Shown: positions 28,660 to 38,245 of the stretch, piece after piece
Layout: every line of letters begins with the position of its first letter
Numbering within the stretch: position 1 is the first letter of the stretch
Source: Vibrio halioticoli NBRC 102217
GTDB lineage: Bacteria; Pseudomonadota; Gammaproteobacteria; Enterobacterales; Vibrionaceae
Reading direction: 5' to 3'
Assembly: GCF_000496695.1 (NCBI RefSeq)
Contig: NZ_BAUJ01000010.1
Location: 1-64,000, forward strand
DNA: 64,000 nucleotides
Translations under genes and position numbers: made by a program
Notes under the pieces: model-generated
What the model saw: only the letters and a program-made list of their open reading frames with translations
Database searches by the model: none
What the model was told of the DNA's origin: nothing

Positions 28660-29925
28660 TTATTGAACTTGATGCATTAGCATCGGAGCTAATAACGACA
28701 CCACTGGAACCTCTTTGCCATTGGCAAACTTAATGTTTCCATCGTCAAGTTGCAGTGACAAGCTATAGCCATCATCGGTTTGTGTCGCCACTTCCATGAT
28801 CAATAGTTCATCTAAGTTTTGCTGAATGAACGGATAAGCCATCACCAAATCGCTCGACACAAATGCATTCAAGTTGCCTTTAAATAGATTAAGTAATTGC
28901 AACATGTCTTTTGATGAATCTGCACTTCCAGCCGGCAAATCAAGTTTCCAGTTCGTTTCAAAATGCCCTTCATCAATATCCACATTGAACTTGCTCAGTG
29001 ACAAAGTGAACCCTTTTGCCAGCAATGCATCCACTTTAGGCAATACTTTTTCAGTATCAGCGTGCGTCCATTGTGGCGTGCTTTGGTACATTTGAGTGAT
29101 GTCTAGGAAAGAAGAACGATCAAAGCCTCCGGCGGTAAAGTTCAGGTTCAAATTCGCCGCTTCACCATCGTGGTTTTTAAAATCTTTTACCGCAAGCTGA
29201 TATTCACCTTGCAAGGTATCAGCCGTTTCGTCTTCACTGGTTTGGAATTGGTAGTTAAAGCCGTTCACTTCCAGAAGATTTACACCTTCGTTATCATCAA
29301 TCACAAAGCTATCAACAGACACCGTTTGCTCGCCAAGCCATAATTCTTGCTCAACTTTACCATCGCCTTTGCTGGCTAATCCGCTAAGGCGCACCATACT
29401 GCCAGATTGGTAATCTAGCTCCACAGAAGGCATGTTCAATTGATAATCAATTTGTCCTAGTACAGACACTGAGCCATTTAACGATAGAGACTCTAACAAC
29501 ACTTTCATTGGCGCAGCGCCGTTGACTTCAAACTGCTGATCTTTAACTTCAGTAGAAAACTCAGTATTGCCGTTCAGCTGAGTTTTAGTGTTCAACACCA
29601 ATGCTGGATTTTGCGCGTAAGACGTTTCGCCAGTAATACTGACCAAGCCGTGATGAATGACATGCACAAATTCATATTGTGTTGGCCAGCCATACGCTTG
29701 TAACTGCGCTAAAGCTTGTGGGTCGGTCACTGTGACTAAGGTTTTTGCTTCTGAGGTAAAGTAACCTCTGTGATACTCTTCAAGCTCAACCTTCACATCT
29801 GAATTAGAAAAATTCTTCACACCATCGGTAAGAATGGTCTGTCCAATTTGTCCAACCGCAAGTGGCCAAATTCCGACAATAGCAATTGCACCGCCAGCTG
29901 CGGCCATAAGTTTTAATTGTTTCAT
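28660..29925 (-). CDS. YdgA-like DUF945 protein
   Basis: A 421-residue envelope protein with an N-terminal signal or anchor (LMAAAGGAIAIVGIWPLAVG) and a long beta-rich body. It fits the DUF945/YdgA family, with the typical early motif VELEEYHRGYFTSEAKT. E. coli YdgA (502 residues) is a periplasmic protein of unknown role, reported to form dimers at the inner membrane. It is a monocistronic unit. Confidence 0.82.
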   Translation of the reverse strand: MKQLKLMAAAGGAIAIVGIWPLAVGQIGQTILTDGVKNFSNSDVKVELEEYHRGYFTSEAKTLVTVTDPQALAQLQAYGWPTQYEFVHVIHHGLVSITGETSYAQNPALVLNTKTQLNGNTEFSTEVKDQQFEVNGAAPMKVLLESLSLNGSVSVLGQIDYQLNMPSVELDYQSGSMVRLSGLASKGDGKVEQELWLGEQTVSVDSFVIDDNEGVNLLEVNGFNYQFQTSEDETADTLQGEYQLAVKDFKNHDGEAANLNLNFTAGGFDRSSFLDITQMYQSTPQWTHADTEKVLPKVDALLAKGFTLSLSKFNVDIDEGHFETNWKLDLPAGSADSSKDMLQLLNLFKGNLNAFVSSDLVMAYPFIQQNLDELLIMEVATQTDDGYSLSLQLDDGNIKFANGKEVPVVSLLAPMLMHQVQ

Positions 29926-30088
29926 TTTTTATGATATCTATTTCTGACGTTTAAATATGTTTATACAGAACTAATGGAGATAAATCAGCCTTTTCTGTAT
30001 TTTTTATTGTTTACTGACCGTAACATTAACTGGCTCTCATTCAGCCGAAAATAACTCTGTTACAGTGCAATAAAAAACTGGGTTGATT

Positions 30089-31981
30089 ATGGTCCAATAT
30101 TGCGTTCTTTGTATTGAAGACTGTCCTTATTCGCTGTCAATGCTACAACTTGCCTTCAAACCTTTTGAGCGCAAGTTTACACTGCTGTTTGCAAAAGATG
30201 TACAGCAAGCACAGCAGCATATTGAATATATCAAACAAAATAAGGCTGAAATTGCCCTAGTGATGGCATCACAAAGCTTGCATCACGATAGCTCACAGCT
30301 GTTACCTGAGATTGGACGCAACTACCCTAACTGTCGTAAAATCCTCACCTGCGATCCTAATCAACTGCAAAGCCTTGTGGTAGCGATTAACGAAGGGCGT
30401 TTAGATCACTGCTTTACTTACCCTTTGCAGGCCGAAAATACCCATAGCGTGATTAAAAACGAGCTCACAGAATTTATTATTTCTCAAAGCAAGATTGATT
30501 GGCTTCCTTATGGTTCGGTATTAGACAGTCAAAAAATCATGCGCGCACACATAGAAAAGCGCATTCACGCCTACCGCAGTGATTTTATCCGTGATTATCA
30601 CTCCATTAGCGATGATGAATTATCAGAAAAAGTGTGTGCCGAGCTAGACCGCTTTTTCACTAAACATAATAAAGACAACACTATACGTTATTATTCATCC
30701 TCACATTTACTCACCGAGGAAGGTTCCCCCAATCAGTATTTGTGGTTTATTCTGGACGGGAAAGTCGCATTATATAAACAAGATGAACATGGCAAGCGTC
30801 GAGAAGTTGCCCTACACGGTAAAGGCGGCATCATTGGCGGCATGTCGTTTGTCAGCGGTGAGCAGTCGTTTTCTACTGCTTTAACTTTAAGCCCAACTAA
30901 GGTCATCAAGCTAAGCAAAACCACCTTTACTAAAGTCATGCATTCCAACAGTAGCTTATTGCCGCTGTTTACCAACTTATTATTGCGCCACTTTAACCGC
31001 CGATTACAAGGCAGCATCCATACCAAGCTTCAGCTTGAGCATACGTTTGAATCACTCAAGGCCGCACAATCACAATTGGTCGAAAATGAAAAAATGGTGG
31101 TACTGGGGCAACTGGTTGCTGGGGTGGCACATGAGCTCAACAACCCCATTTCGGCGATATTGCGCAGCTCTGATACTTTAATTCACGAAATCACCCGTGA
31201 TACTGAATACTTCAACCCAAGTAGTAAACGCCTAAGTAAAAGCGTGCTCCAAAGAGCCTTGGTATCAAATCCTCTGCCCACTGCGGTGCTTAGGCAAAAA
31301 TCCAGTGCCATTACCCATCTTGTGGAGAGTAAACAACAAGCTAAGATGGTGATAATGATGGGATTGGAATCTGAAATAGAAAAGCTCAGTCATGATCCGC
31401 AACTTAGCACTATTTTGACCGAGCTCGAGCATTACTACACCGCAGGCACTACCCTTCGTTCCATTAACGTTTGTTCAAGCCGCATCGCCGACATGGTAAA
31501 AAGTCTGAAAAGCTATGCGCGCTCTGATGAAGAGTCGATTAAGAAAGTAGATATCCACGAAGGCATTGAAGACACCTTAGTCATTTTTGAAAATCGCTTA
31601 AAAAGCATCGATGTGGAGCGAAATTACCATAATATCGGGCCGACTTTATGCCAACCCAATGCGCTGCAACAAGTGTGGACCAATTTGGTGTCCAACGCAT
31701 TAGATGCCATGGGTAGCGATGGCAAGCTCATTATTCACAGCAGACTTATCGACGATGTCATAGAAGTGATCGTTGAAGATAACGGACAAGGCATTGATCC
31801 GTTACAATTGGAGCACATATTTGAGCTCAATTTCACCACCAAAAAACAAGGGGACTTTGGGCTAGGTATTGGATTATCGGTATGTAACCAGATCATCCAT
31901 CAGCATCAAGGAAGCATAAGCGTAAAATCTGAAATCGGTAAAGGCACGCAGATGATTGTGCGTCTGCCGTTTACGCCATAA
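30089..31981 (+). CDS. Sensor histidine kinase with degenerate receiver and cyclic-nucleotide-like domain
   Basis: Domains in order (630 residues): a receiver-like fold (about 1-120), a cyclic-nucleotide-binding-like domain (about 205-295, LWFILDGKVALYKQ and GGMSFVSGEQS), a dimerisation helix with the H-box GVAHELNNPISAI (phosphoacceptor His348), and a HATPase domain (WTNLVSNALDAM, EDNGQGID, GLGIGLSV). The receiver keeps the acidic pair (IED) but has VMASQ where the phosphoacceptor Asp should be and FTYPL instead of the Lys-Pro motif, so it is probably not phosphorylated. No membrane segments are seen, so the kinase is cytosolic. The ATG at 30089 is preferred to a TTG six bases earlier. The following gene, 23 bp on, encodes its probable receiver partner. 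Confidence 0.88.
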   Translation: MVQYCVLCIEDCPYSLSMLQLAFKPFERKFTLLFAKDVQQAQQHIEYIKQNKAEIALVMASQSLHHDSSQLLPEIGRNYPNCRKILTCDPNQLQSLVVAINEGRLDHCFTYPLQAENTHSVIKNELTEFIISQSKIDWLPYGSVLDSQKIMRAHIEKRIHAYRSDFIRDYHSISDDELSEKVCAELDRFFTKHNKDNTIRYYSSSHLLTEEGSPNQYLWFILDGKVALYKQDEHGKRREVALHGKGGIIGGMSFVSGEQSFSTALTLSPTKVIKLSKTTFTKVMHSNSSLLPLFTNLLLRHFNRRLQGSIHTKLQLEHTFESLKAAQSQLVENEKMVVLGQLVAGVAHELNNPISAILRSSDTLIHEITRDTEYFNPSSKRLSKSVLQRALVSNPLPTAVLRQKSSAITHLVESKQQAKMVIMMGLESEIEKLSHDPQLSTILTELEHYYTAGTTLRSINVCSSRIADMVKSLKSYARSDEESIKKVDIHEGIEDTLVIFENRLKSIDVERNYHNIGPTLCQPNALQQVWTNLVSNALDAMGSDGKLIIHSRLIDDVIEVIVEDNGQGIDPLQLEHIFELNFTTKKQGDFGLGIGLSVCNQIIHQHQGSISVKSEIGKGTQMIVRLPFTP

Positions 31982-32004
31982 ATGGTCAATTAAGGAGGCA
32001 ATGG

Positions 32005-32502
32005 ATGAACAAATTATTAATTTTATGCGTCGATGATGAAAGAGATGTTCTCGATAGCGTTGTGCGTGATTTACAACACTTCGGCGAATTTTGCGATATT
32101 GAAGCGGCAGAATCTGTAGCGGAAGCAAGGGACGTTATTGCGCAATATCAGGCTGAAAATACACCTTTAGCCATGATTTTATGTGACCACATTATGCCAA
32201 AAGAAACAGGTGTGAACTTTTTAATTGAACTGCACGACAATCCAAAAACACTCAGCAGTAAAAAGATCCTGCTCACCGGTCAAGCCGATCTCAATGATAC
32301 GGTTAATGCGATTAATCATCACTGCCTTGATTTTTATATCGCTAAGCCTTGGCAAAAAGACGAGTTGATCAACATTGTCACCTCGCACCTAACTCGTTAT
32401 GTGCTAGACACACAATCCGACCCCATGCCGTGGGCAAAATACTTGGATACAGCAAAAATATTGCAAGCAATGTCAGAAAAGCGCATTCAATTTGGCGAAT
32501 AA
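32005..32502 (+). CDS. Single-domain response regulator
   Basis: A 165-residue receiver protein with all the functional residues: acidic pocket VDDE (10-12), phosphoacceptor Asp61 in LCDHIMP, Thr in LLTGQAD and the Lys in IAKPWQ. After the receiver there is only a 40-residue tail without a recognisable output domain, so it probably signals by protein contact. AAGGAGG lies before the ATG. It is in an operon with the histidine kinase directly upstream. The overall look is close to RpfG/HD-GYP-type receivers without the HD-GYP output. Confidence 0.88.
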   Translation: MNKLLILCVDDERDVLDSVVRDLQHFGEFCDIEAAESVAEARDVIAQYQAENTPLAMILCDHIMPKETGVNFLIELHDNPKTLSSKKILLTGQADLNDTVNAINHHCLDFYIAKPWQKDELINIVTSHLTRYVLDTQSDPMPWAKYLDTAKILQAMSEKRIQFGE

Positions 32503-32695
32503 GTGTGCGAAACCCGTTAATTTGCAAATTTTAACAGAAAATTAGCCTAGATAAGCCTCTGTTTTAGTGGAGGTAATAGCTAGCTTCTATTAATATATTT
32601 GAACGACTTAAGGCGCATCATTTCACATGTATGATGATGGGATCACTCCCGTAAGCCAAGGACACACAATTACACCAAGTAGGTTATCAAGAATT

Positions 32696-33235
32696 ATGCG
32701 TAAACTAGCCTGTGCTGCACTCGCTGTAGCAGCTACTTTTTCCGGCACAGCCTTTGCTGAAAGCCCAGCAGTAATGAGCAACTTCAACTACGACTACGTC
32801 GATGCCCGTATCGGTATGGCTCCGTTGACCTTTGGCGCTGGTTTCAGTAAGTCAATTCACCCGAACGCACACTTCGTGACCACCATAGATTCTGAATTCG
32901 AAGATGACTACAACCTTCGTGCAGGTTTAGGTTTCCACGCTCCAGCGACTAACTGGGCCGACATTACTGGTGAAATGCTACTGCGCGTTGTGGATAACCA
33001 TAAGTACAACAACGAAGTGGGTATGGAAGTTAACCTAGGCTGGCGTCAATGGTTAGGTCCACAATTTGAAGTGGGCGGTCATGTTGGCTACGTGACTATC
33101 GACAGTAACGACGATTGGATGGGTGGCGTATATGGTCGATTCCACGCGACCGAACTGTTCTCTCTAGGCTTAGAAGGCAAAATTAATGACTTCTACGGCG
33201 ATCAGTTAATGCTGACTACACGCTTTGTGTTTTAA
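32696..33235 (+). CDS. Small outer-membrane beta-barrel protein, YfaZ-like
   Basis: The protein (179 residues) begins with a Sec signal peptide (MRKLACAALAVAATFSGTAFA, cleavage after AFA). Its remainder alternates aromatic and polar residues typical of outer-membrane strands and ends in the C-terminal motif TTRFVF, recognised by the BAM machinery. It resembles YfaZ-family proteins, whose function is unknown. The ATG at 32696 is chosen because it starts the signal peptide; an in-frame ATG at 32627 would add 23 unrelated residues. Confidence 0.65.
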   Translation: MRKLACAALAVAATFSGTAFAESPAVMSNFNYDYVDARIGMAPLTFGAGFSKSIHPNAHFVTTIDSEFEDDYNLRAGLGFHAPATNWADITGEMLLRVVDNHKYNNEVGMEVNLGWRQWLGPQFEVGGHVGYVTIDSNDDWMGGVYGRFHATELFSLGLEGKINDFYGDQLMLTTRFVF

Positions 33236-33260
33236 TCATTAGACAAATTATTCGATATAA

Positions 33261-33291
33261 AAATGGCTACCTGTTGGGTAGCCATTTTTTT
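33261..33291 (+). terminator. Terminator after the outer-membrane protein gene
   Basis: An 11-bp stem (AAATGGCTACC at 33261-33271 with 33277-33287) is followed by four more T's. Confidence 0.85.
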
Positions 33292-33317
33292 GTCTGTATT
33301 AAGCCTTAACTGAACGG

Positions 33318-33518
33318 TTAAAACTCATGAGATTTAAACTGGTTGGTTAAAGGATCGTATTGATAACCCACCCCAGCCAGTTTATCGGCTAAACCGCTGG
33401 CATCAATTTCATATACACTTGCTAGCTCTTCGATACTGTCACACTCAAGACGAAGTTTCTCATTGACGATACCCAACAAAATGTTGCCATCCCAACGTTT
33501 AATGTTACTTAAATCCAT
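33318..33518 (-). CDS. DUF4250 small protein
   Basis: A 66-residue protein that fits the DUF4250 pattern: a start like NILLGIVNEKLRLECDSIEEL, then the helix DASGLADKLAGVGYQYDPLTNQF. The family is widespread and short, and has no known function. It is on the minus strand, downstream of a putative membrane protein gene. Confidence 0.7.
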   Translation of the reverse strand: MDLSNIKRWDGNILLGIVNEKLRLECDSIEELASVYEIDASGLADKLAGVGYQYDPLTNQFKSHEF

Positions 33519-33600
33519 CGTTCCACCTCTGCGCTGCCCAAAATCCTTACCATAAGATTAGTTGTTCAGCGCTGTTTTGACAGTGATCGCAGGCAAAATT

Positions 33601-34311
33601 TTAATAAAATAACGGTAACAGTAAGTAACTTCCTAACATGCAGCACAGCCATGCCACGCCCACTTGCAGTATATGAGCGGTTGATGAACGAAACAGATGC
33701 CAACACCAAACAAACACCGCCAAAATTAAGGCTGGAAAAGCACTGATAATCGCGTTGAGTACCCATTTTGTATCAGTAGGCCATGCCCAATACGCCTGAA
33801 TCAATACCGATAGCACCACCAGCATTAACGATACGACTCCCGCAACCGGCAACAAAGTATGGAAGGCTTGTAAACGTGTTTTCGCTCTAATCATCAATAG
33901 ATGCGCCAAAACGGCGCCTAAGAAGATAAGTTCTGAAATGGCCAAGCATAGAGAGCCGGCTAAGAATAAGCTTTGATTGCTGACAATGGAGGCCAGCCAT
34001 AGCATTAACGATGACAGCAGGGCTAACCACAACAAAAATATCGGGCCGCTGTCTCGAGTTTTACCGGTTTTGGTTTGTACAGAAAAATACACCAGCAGAG
34101 CGGCCGGAATAACAAAGACAGGCATAGCACCAGCACTGATAAAAAACAAACAGGCAATAATAGGGATTTGGCGATGCAATCGCCCTCTTTGCCCTGGGCA
34201 AATTTCACCTTTGAGTAGCGCGATAATCAATACCGCCAACGCACCTATGGTCATGGGCAGTAGAATGTGAGTCGATAATTGAGCGTAAATGTGCATAAAA
34301 CCGTTGTTCAA
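33601..34311 (-). CDS. Polytopic membrane protein of unknown function
   Basis: A 236-residue integral membrane protein with about seven hydrophobic segments, for example ILLPMTIGALAVLIIAL, FLAGSLCLAISELIFLGAVL and LLPVAGVVSLMLVVLSVLI. I do not recognise a family, and no catalytic motif is visible. A start at residue 6 (MHIYAQ) is also possible. It is transcribed in the same direction as DUF4250 downstream and the surface-antigen protein upstream. Confidence 0.65.
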   Translation of the reverse strand: MNNGFMHIYAQLSTHILLPMTIGALAVLIIALLKGEICPGQRGRLHRQIPIIACLFFISAGAMPVFVIPAALLVYFSVQTKTGKTRDSGPIFLLWLALLSSLMLWLASIVSNQSLFLAGSLCLAISELIFLGAVLAHLLMIRAKTRLQAFHTLLPVAGVVSLMLVVLSVLIQAYWAWPTDTKWVLNAIISAFPALILAVFVWCWHLFRSSTAHILQVGVAWLCCMLGSYLLLPLFY

Positions 34312-34351
34312 GAGTGTTGTAGATGAAGTAGTTTAACTGTCATCATCTCGA

Positions 34352-35539
34352 TTACAATCCTGTTCCAACATTAAAGTAAAAAGCGCTATCCTCTTCACTA
34401 AATGCGATGTCTATTCCGCCATGTATGCCATATCTACGAGCAATGAGATAACGAAAACCCGTGCCATATGCCCAGTGCATATCATCAAACATACTGCTCG
34501 CGCCTTCATTGGCATCGCCAATGCCGCTATTACCACCTGCACCGCCAAATAAAGACACGCTCCAACGAGGGGTAAACTGCCACATCAATTGACTTTGATA
34601 AGAGCTAGTATGGTTTCCTTGATATCGATTCGCCGCAATACCACGCAAATCAACATCAGGGTAGGCTAAAGGTGGCAAGCGGGATTCGTTGGTGGTTAAT
34701 GCGTTATACTCAGCGGCGAAGGCTAACGTCCAGTTAGTCGCAATAGGCAGATACACACGGCTAGAAGCTAAAAACGTCTCATAATTATTGTCACTGCCAA
34801 ACCCTTCTCGAAACCACAAATACTCGGCATTAAAATCCCAACCACGGGTCGGATAAAACAGACTGTTTTTGGCATCATATTCAAGATTGAATCCTAGCCC
34901 TGAGCTCTTAGTTTTGCCTAAACTGTAAGAATTACCATTACCAAGACCGCTATTTAACGTCACTTCACTGTCGGCATAAAACTGCTGTACACCGACGAAC
35001 AGTGAGGTCTCTGGCAGGCGAAATTGTAACTTCTGTATCCCGCCGAAACCTTCTGTTTCTAGCTCTACCCCTTTGTCTTTTAACGCAGCAGACGAAAATG
35101 GGTAAAACTGCATAATAGCGGAACCAAATCCTATCCCACCCAAATAACGGATAGAATCTTCTTTCCACACTCGGCGATGCCCAAGTAAAGCAAACCAAGT
35201 GCCGTTTTCCGTCATCGCCCCCCCAGCTACGGTCACGGCAGGTGGAATGAGTTGCGCTCCGCCATCGACAGATTGTAACGCCACTTTGCGTCGCTGCTCT
35301 TTTTGCGCTTCAGTTTCGTGTAAAAACATCCCCACAACACCAAAACCATAGCCAACAGCAGGTTCGGTAATGATCACAGGAATGGGTAAGAAACCATAAG
35401 CATTTTCGGCAAGATACTCTCCCATATCAAACTGACCATCTAAAGGATCAGTAAAATTGGTTGCATGAGAATACGGGGTACACAAACTGGCTAACGCAAG
35501 CCCTAACGTACTTCGACACAAAGTTCTCGGCATATTCAA
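34352..35539 (-). CDS. BamA/TamA-family (surface antigen D15) outer-membrane barrel protein
   Basis: A 395-residue secreted protein with a signal peptide (RSTLGLALASLCTPYSHA) and a C-terminal Bac_surface_Ag-type 16-strand barrel. The typical EYDAKNSLFYPTRGWDF motif is present. No POTRA repeats precede the barrel, so it is a barrel-only member, as often seen in Vibrio and Shewanella. It ends in FYFNVGTGL rather than with a terminal aromatic. Function unknown. Confidence 0.8.
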   Translation of the reverse strand: MNMPRTLCRSTLGLALASLCTPYSHATNFTDPLDGQFDMGEYLAENAYGFLPIPVIITEPAVGYGFGVVGMFLHETEAQKEQRRKVALQSVDGGAQLIPPAVTVAGGAMTENGTWFALLGHRRVWKEDSIRYLGGIGFGSAIMQFYPFSSAALKDKGVELETEGFGGIQKLQFRLPETSLFVGVQQFYADSEVTLNSGLGNGNSYSLGKTKSSGLGFNLEYDAKNSLFYPTRGWDFNAEYLWFREGFGSDNNYETFLASSRVYLPIATNWTLAFAAEYNALTTNESRLPPLAYPDVDLRGIAANRYQGNHTSSYQSQLMWQFTPRWSVSLFGGAGGNSGIGDANEGASSMFDDMHWAYGTGFRYLIARRYGIHGGIDIAFSEEDSAFYFNVGTGL

Positions 35540-35658
35540 TAAATCTTATATATATGAAATTAAAGGAGTATTAATTCAGTATATATATAATTTGGGCTTC
35601 TGCTAGCTAACATTTACACGAATAGATATAATGCAGCGCTTGCTGACAGAGGCTAACA

Positions 35659-38007
35659 ATGCACAACTCTATACCCCCTATCTACGAACATAAAAAATAC
35701 TGGGCCGAGTGCTACGGAATTGCACCCTTTTTACCCACCAGCCGTCAAGAAATGGACGCATTAGGTTGGGATAGTTGCGACATTATCATCATTACCGGTG
35801 ACGCCTATGTGGATCACCCTAGCTTTGGGATGGCGATTATTGGCCGCCTTTTAGAAGCGCAAGGCTTTCGTGTCGGCATCATTGCCCAGCCCCGTTGGAG
35901 CAACAAAGACGATTTCATGACATTGGGTGAACCCAACCTGTTTTTTGGCATCACCGCCGGCAACATGGACTCAATGATCAACCGCTACACCTCAGACCGA
36001 AAACTGCGTCACGACGATGCGTACACTCCCAACAATGAAGGGGGGAAACGTCCAGATCGCGCAACTTTAGTTTATTCTCAGCGCTGTCGTGAAGCATACA
36101 AGCACGTCCCTATTGTGTTAGGTGGTATAGAAGCAAGTCTGCGTCGTATTGCCCACTACGATTACTGGTCTGATAAAGTGCGTCGTTCGGTATTGTTAGA
36201 TGCCAAAGCGGATTTATTACTGTTTGGTAACGCTGAGCGCGCTTTAATTGAAGTAGCGCATCGCCTTGCCGATGGTGAAGACATTAGCGAACTGACCAAT
36301 ATTCGTGGTACAGCGGTTAACCTTGTTGAACCTCCGGCAGGCTACAGCATCATTGATTCCTCTCGAATTGAAAAGCCGGGTAAAGCCTTTGTGCCCACTA
36401 ACCCGTACGAGGTGGAAAGCAACTGTAGCGACAAAACGGATGAGCCGAGCGAGAGCAAACCAGAACCTGTAATAGTACGCCCCACTCGTCACGACGCCGA
36501 AACCACAGCGGTGCGTCTGCCTGCATTTGAAAAACTGCACAATGATCGTATTTTATACGCACATGCCAGTCGCATCATGCACTTAGAAACTAACCCTCAT
36601 TCAGGACGTGCGCTTATTCAGCGTCACGGCAATCGTGAATTGTGGGTAAACCGTCCGCCGTTTCCTCTTTCGACTGAAGAGATGGATTATGTGTTCGGTT
36701 TGTATTTTGCTCGTGTCCCGCACCCTATGTACGGTAAAGCCAAAATTCCGGCTTATGACATGATCAAAACCTCAGTCAATATTATGCGTGGCTGTTTTGG
36801 CGGCTGTTCATTCTGTTCTATTACTGAGCATGAAGGGCGCATCATTCAAAACCGCTCTCAAGAATCCATAATCAGCGAATTAGAAGACATTCGCGACAAA
36901 GTACCCGGATTTACTGGCACAATTTCCGATCTTGGTGGCCCAACTGCAAACATGTATCGCTTAGGCTGTAGCATTCCTAAAGCAGAAGCCTCCTGTCGTC
37001 GCCCATCGTGTGTATTCCCCGGCATTTGTAATAAACTCAATACCGATCATAAACACACCATTGATCTATACCGTGCAGCTCGAAACGTTGATGGCGTGAA
37101 GAAAATCATGATTGCCTCCGGCGTGCGTTACGACTTGGCTATTGAGTCTCCAGAATACGTCAAAGAATTGGTCACTCACCATGTAGGTGGTTATCTAAAA
37201 ATTGCCCCAGAGCATACCGAAAAAGGCCCTTTGGACAAAATGATGAAACCGGGCATGGGCGCCTATGACCGTTTCAAAGAGATGTTCGAAAAATACAGTA
37301 AAGAAGCGGGTAAGAAACAGTATCTGATCCCCTACTTCATTTCTGCCCACCCCGGCACTGAAGATGAAGATATGGTTAACTTAGCATTGTGGTTAAAAGC
37401 CAATAGCTACGAGTGTGATCAGGTGCAAAACTTCTATCCATCGCCTATGTGTAACGCCACTGCTATGTATTACTCAGAGACTAACCCTCTTAAGCGTGTT
37501 AAATACAAAAAGCGTGAAGATGTACCCGTAGCCAAAGGCGAGCGTCAGCGTCGCTTACACAAAGCACTGCTTCGCTATCACGATCCTGCTAACTGGCCAT
37601 TGATTCGTGAAGCCTTGATCAACTTAGGCAAAAAACACCTCATTGGCGACAAGCCTACCTGCTTGGTGCCAGAAGAAGATCTGGATAAACAAACGCCTGC
37701 ACAGCGTCGTAAATCGGGACGCCATGGCGCACACCGCTTTGCCACTAAACATACTGACAGCCAACCGGATATCCGTAAGCCAAACTCCAATGGCAAGCCA
37801 AAACCGGGACAACAAAAGTCTCGCAATGGCAATAGCTCTTCAACAGGAACGGGCAAAGGTCGTCATCCACAGGGACAGAACGCTCAAGAGAACAAGACTC
37901 AAGGGCGCGATGGTCAACGAAGTTCAGGACAAAACAAAGGGGGTCAGCAAACTCGGCCACATGCGGGCAAACCTAAGGCCGGTAAAAAGCCGACACGTCG
38001 CCGCTAA
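35659..38007 (+). CDS. YgiQ-family radical SAM protein
   Basis: A 782-residue protein with an N-terminal YgiQ domain ([21 protein letters not shown]), and a radical SAM core with [17 protein letters not shown], where the three Cys ligate a 4Fe-4S cluster. This is the UPF0313/YgiQ family; its substrate is unknown. The last 100 residues are a low-complexity Gly/Gln/Lys/Arg-rich tail (about 680-782), probably disordered and basic. It is followed by a strong terminator. Confidence 0.92.
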   Translation: MHNSIPPIYEHKKYWAECYGIAPFLPTSRQEMDALGWDSCDIIIITGDAYVDHPSFGMAIIGRLLEAQGFRVGIIAQPRWSNKDDFMTLGEPNLFFGITAGNMDSMINRYTSDRKLRHDDAYTPNNEGGKRPDRATLVYSQRCREAYKHVPIVLGGIEASLRRIAHYDYWSDKVRRSVLLDAKADLLLFGNAERALIEVAHRLADGEDISELTNIRGTAVNLVEPPAGYSIIDSSRIEKPGKAFVPTNPYEVESNCSDKTDEPSESKPEPVIVRPTRHDAETTAVRLPAFEKLHNDRILYAHASRIMHLETNPHSGRALIQRHGNRELWVNRPPFPLSTEEMDYVFGLYFARVPHPMYGKAKIPAYDMIKTSVNIMRGCFGGCSFCSITEHEGRIIQNRSQESIISELEDIRDKVPGFTGTISDLGGPTANMYRLGCSIPKAEASCRRPSCVFPGICNKLNTDHKHTIDLYRAARNVDGVKKIMIASGVRYDLAIESPEYVKELVTHHVGGYLKIAPEHTEKGPLDKMMKPGMGAYDRFKEMFEKYSKEAGKKQYLIPYFISAHPGTEDEDMVNLALWLKANSYECDQVQNFYPSPMCNATAMYYSETNPLKRVKYKKREDVPVAKGERQRRLHKALLRYHDPANWPLIREALINLGKKHLIGDKPTCLVPEEDLDKQTPAQRRKSGRHGAHRFATKHTDSQPDIRKPNSNGKPKPGQQKSRNGNSSSTGTGKGRHPQGQNAQENKTQGRDGQRSSGQNKGGQQTRPHAGKPKAGKKPTRRR

Positions 38008-38030
38008 TTTGTCTCTGCAATAAAGAATAA

Positions 38031-38066
38031 AAAGGCCGTTATATATTCCTATATAACGGCCTTTTT
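38031..38066 (+). terminator. Terminator after ygiQ
   Basis: A perfect 15-bp stem (AAAGGCCGTTATATA at 38031-38045 with 38050-38064), a 4-nt loop and a T tail. Confidence 0.88.
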
Positions 38067-38078
38067 GTTGTCTGGATA

Positions 38079-38240
38079 ATACCAATCACACTAAGTCAGT
38101 GATCAGAACTAGCGCAGGAAAAATTCTAGAGAACAAGGCACGATTTTTTGATAAATCGTTATTCTACAATCAAAAATTCTAACACCGTTATCGAGCATTT
38201 TAACAAGCTAGCATGACCCGTTATTTAGTACGATTGATAT
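38079..38240. mobile_element. MITE-like short inverted-repeat element
   Basis: A 162-bp non-coding element. The left end ATACCAATCACACTAAGTCA matches the right end read in reverse (ATATCAATCGTACTAAATAA) with an imperfect terminal repeat, 19 of 27 positions by eye. Sequences starting ATACCAATCACACTAA and ending with a matching inverted repeat recur in Vibrio intergenic regions. No transposase is encoded. The right end lies 5 bp after the stop codon of the MMPL exporter and the left end 13 bp beyond the ygiQ terminator. A second terminus is found at 1-14. Confidence 0.65.
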
Positions 38241-38245
38241 AAACA

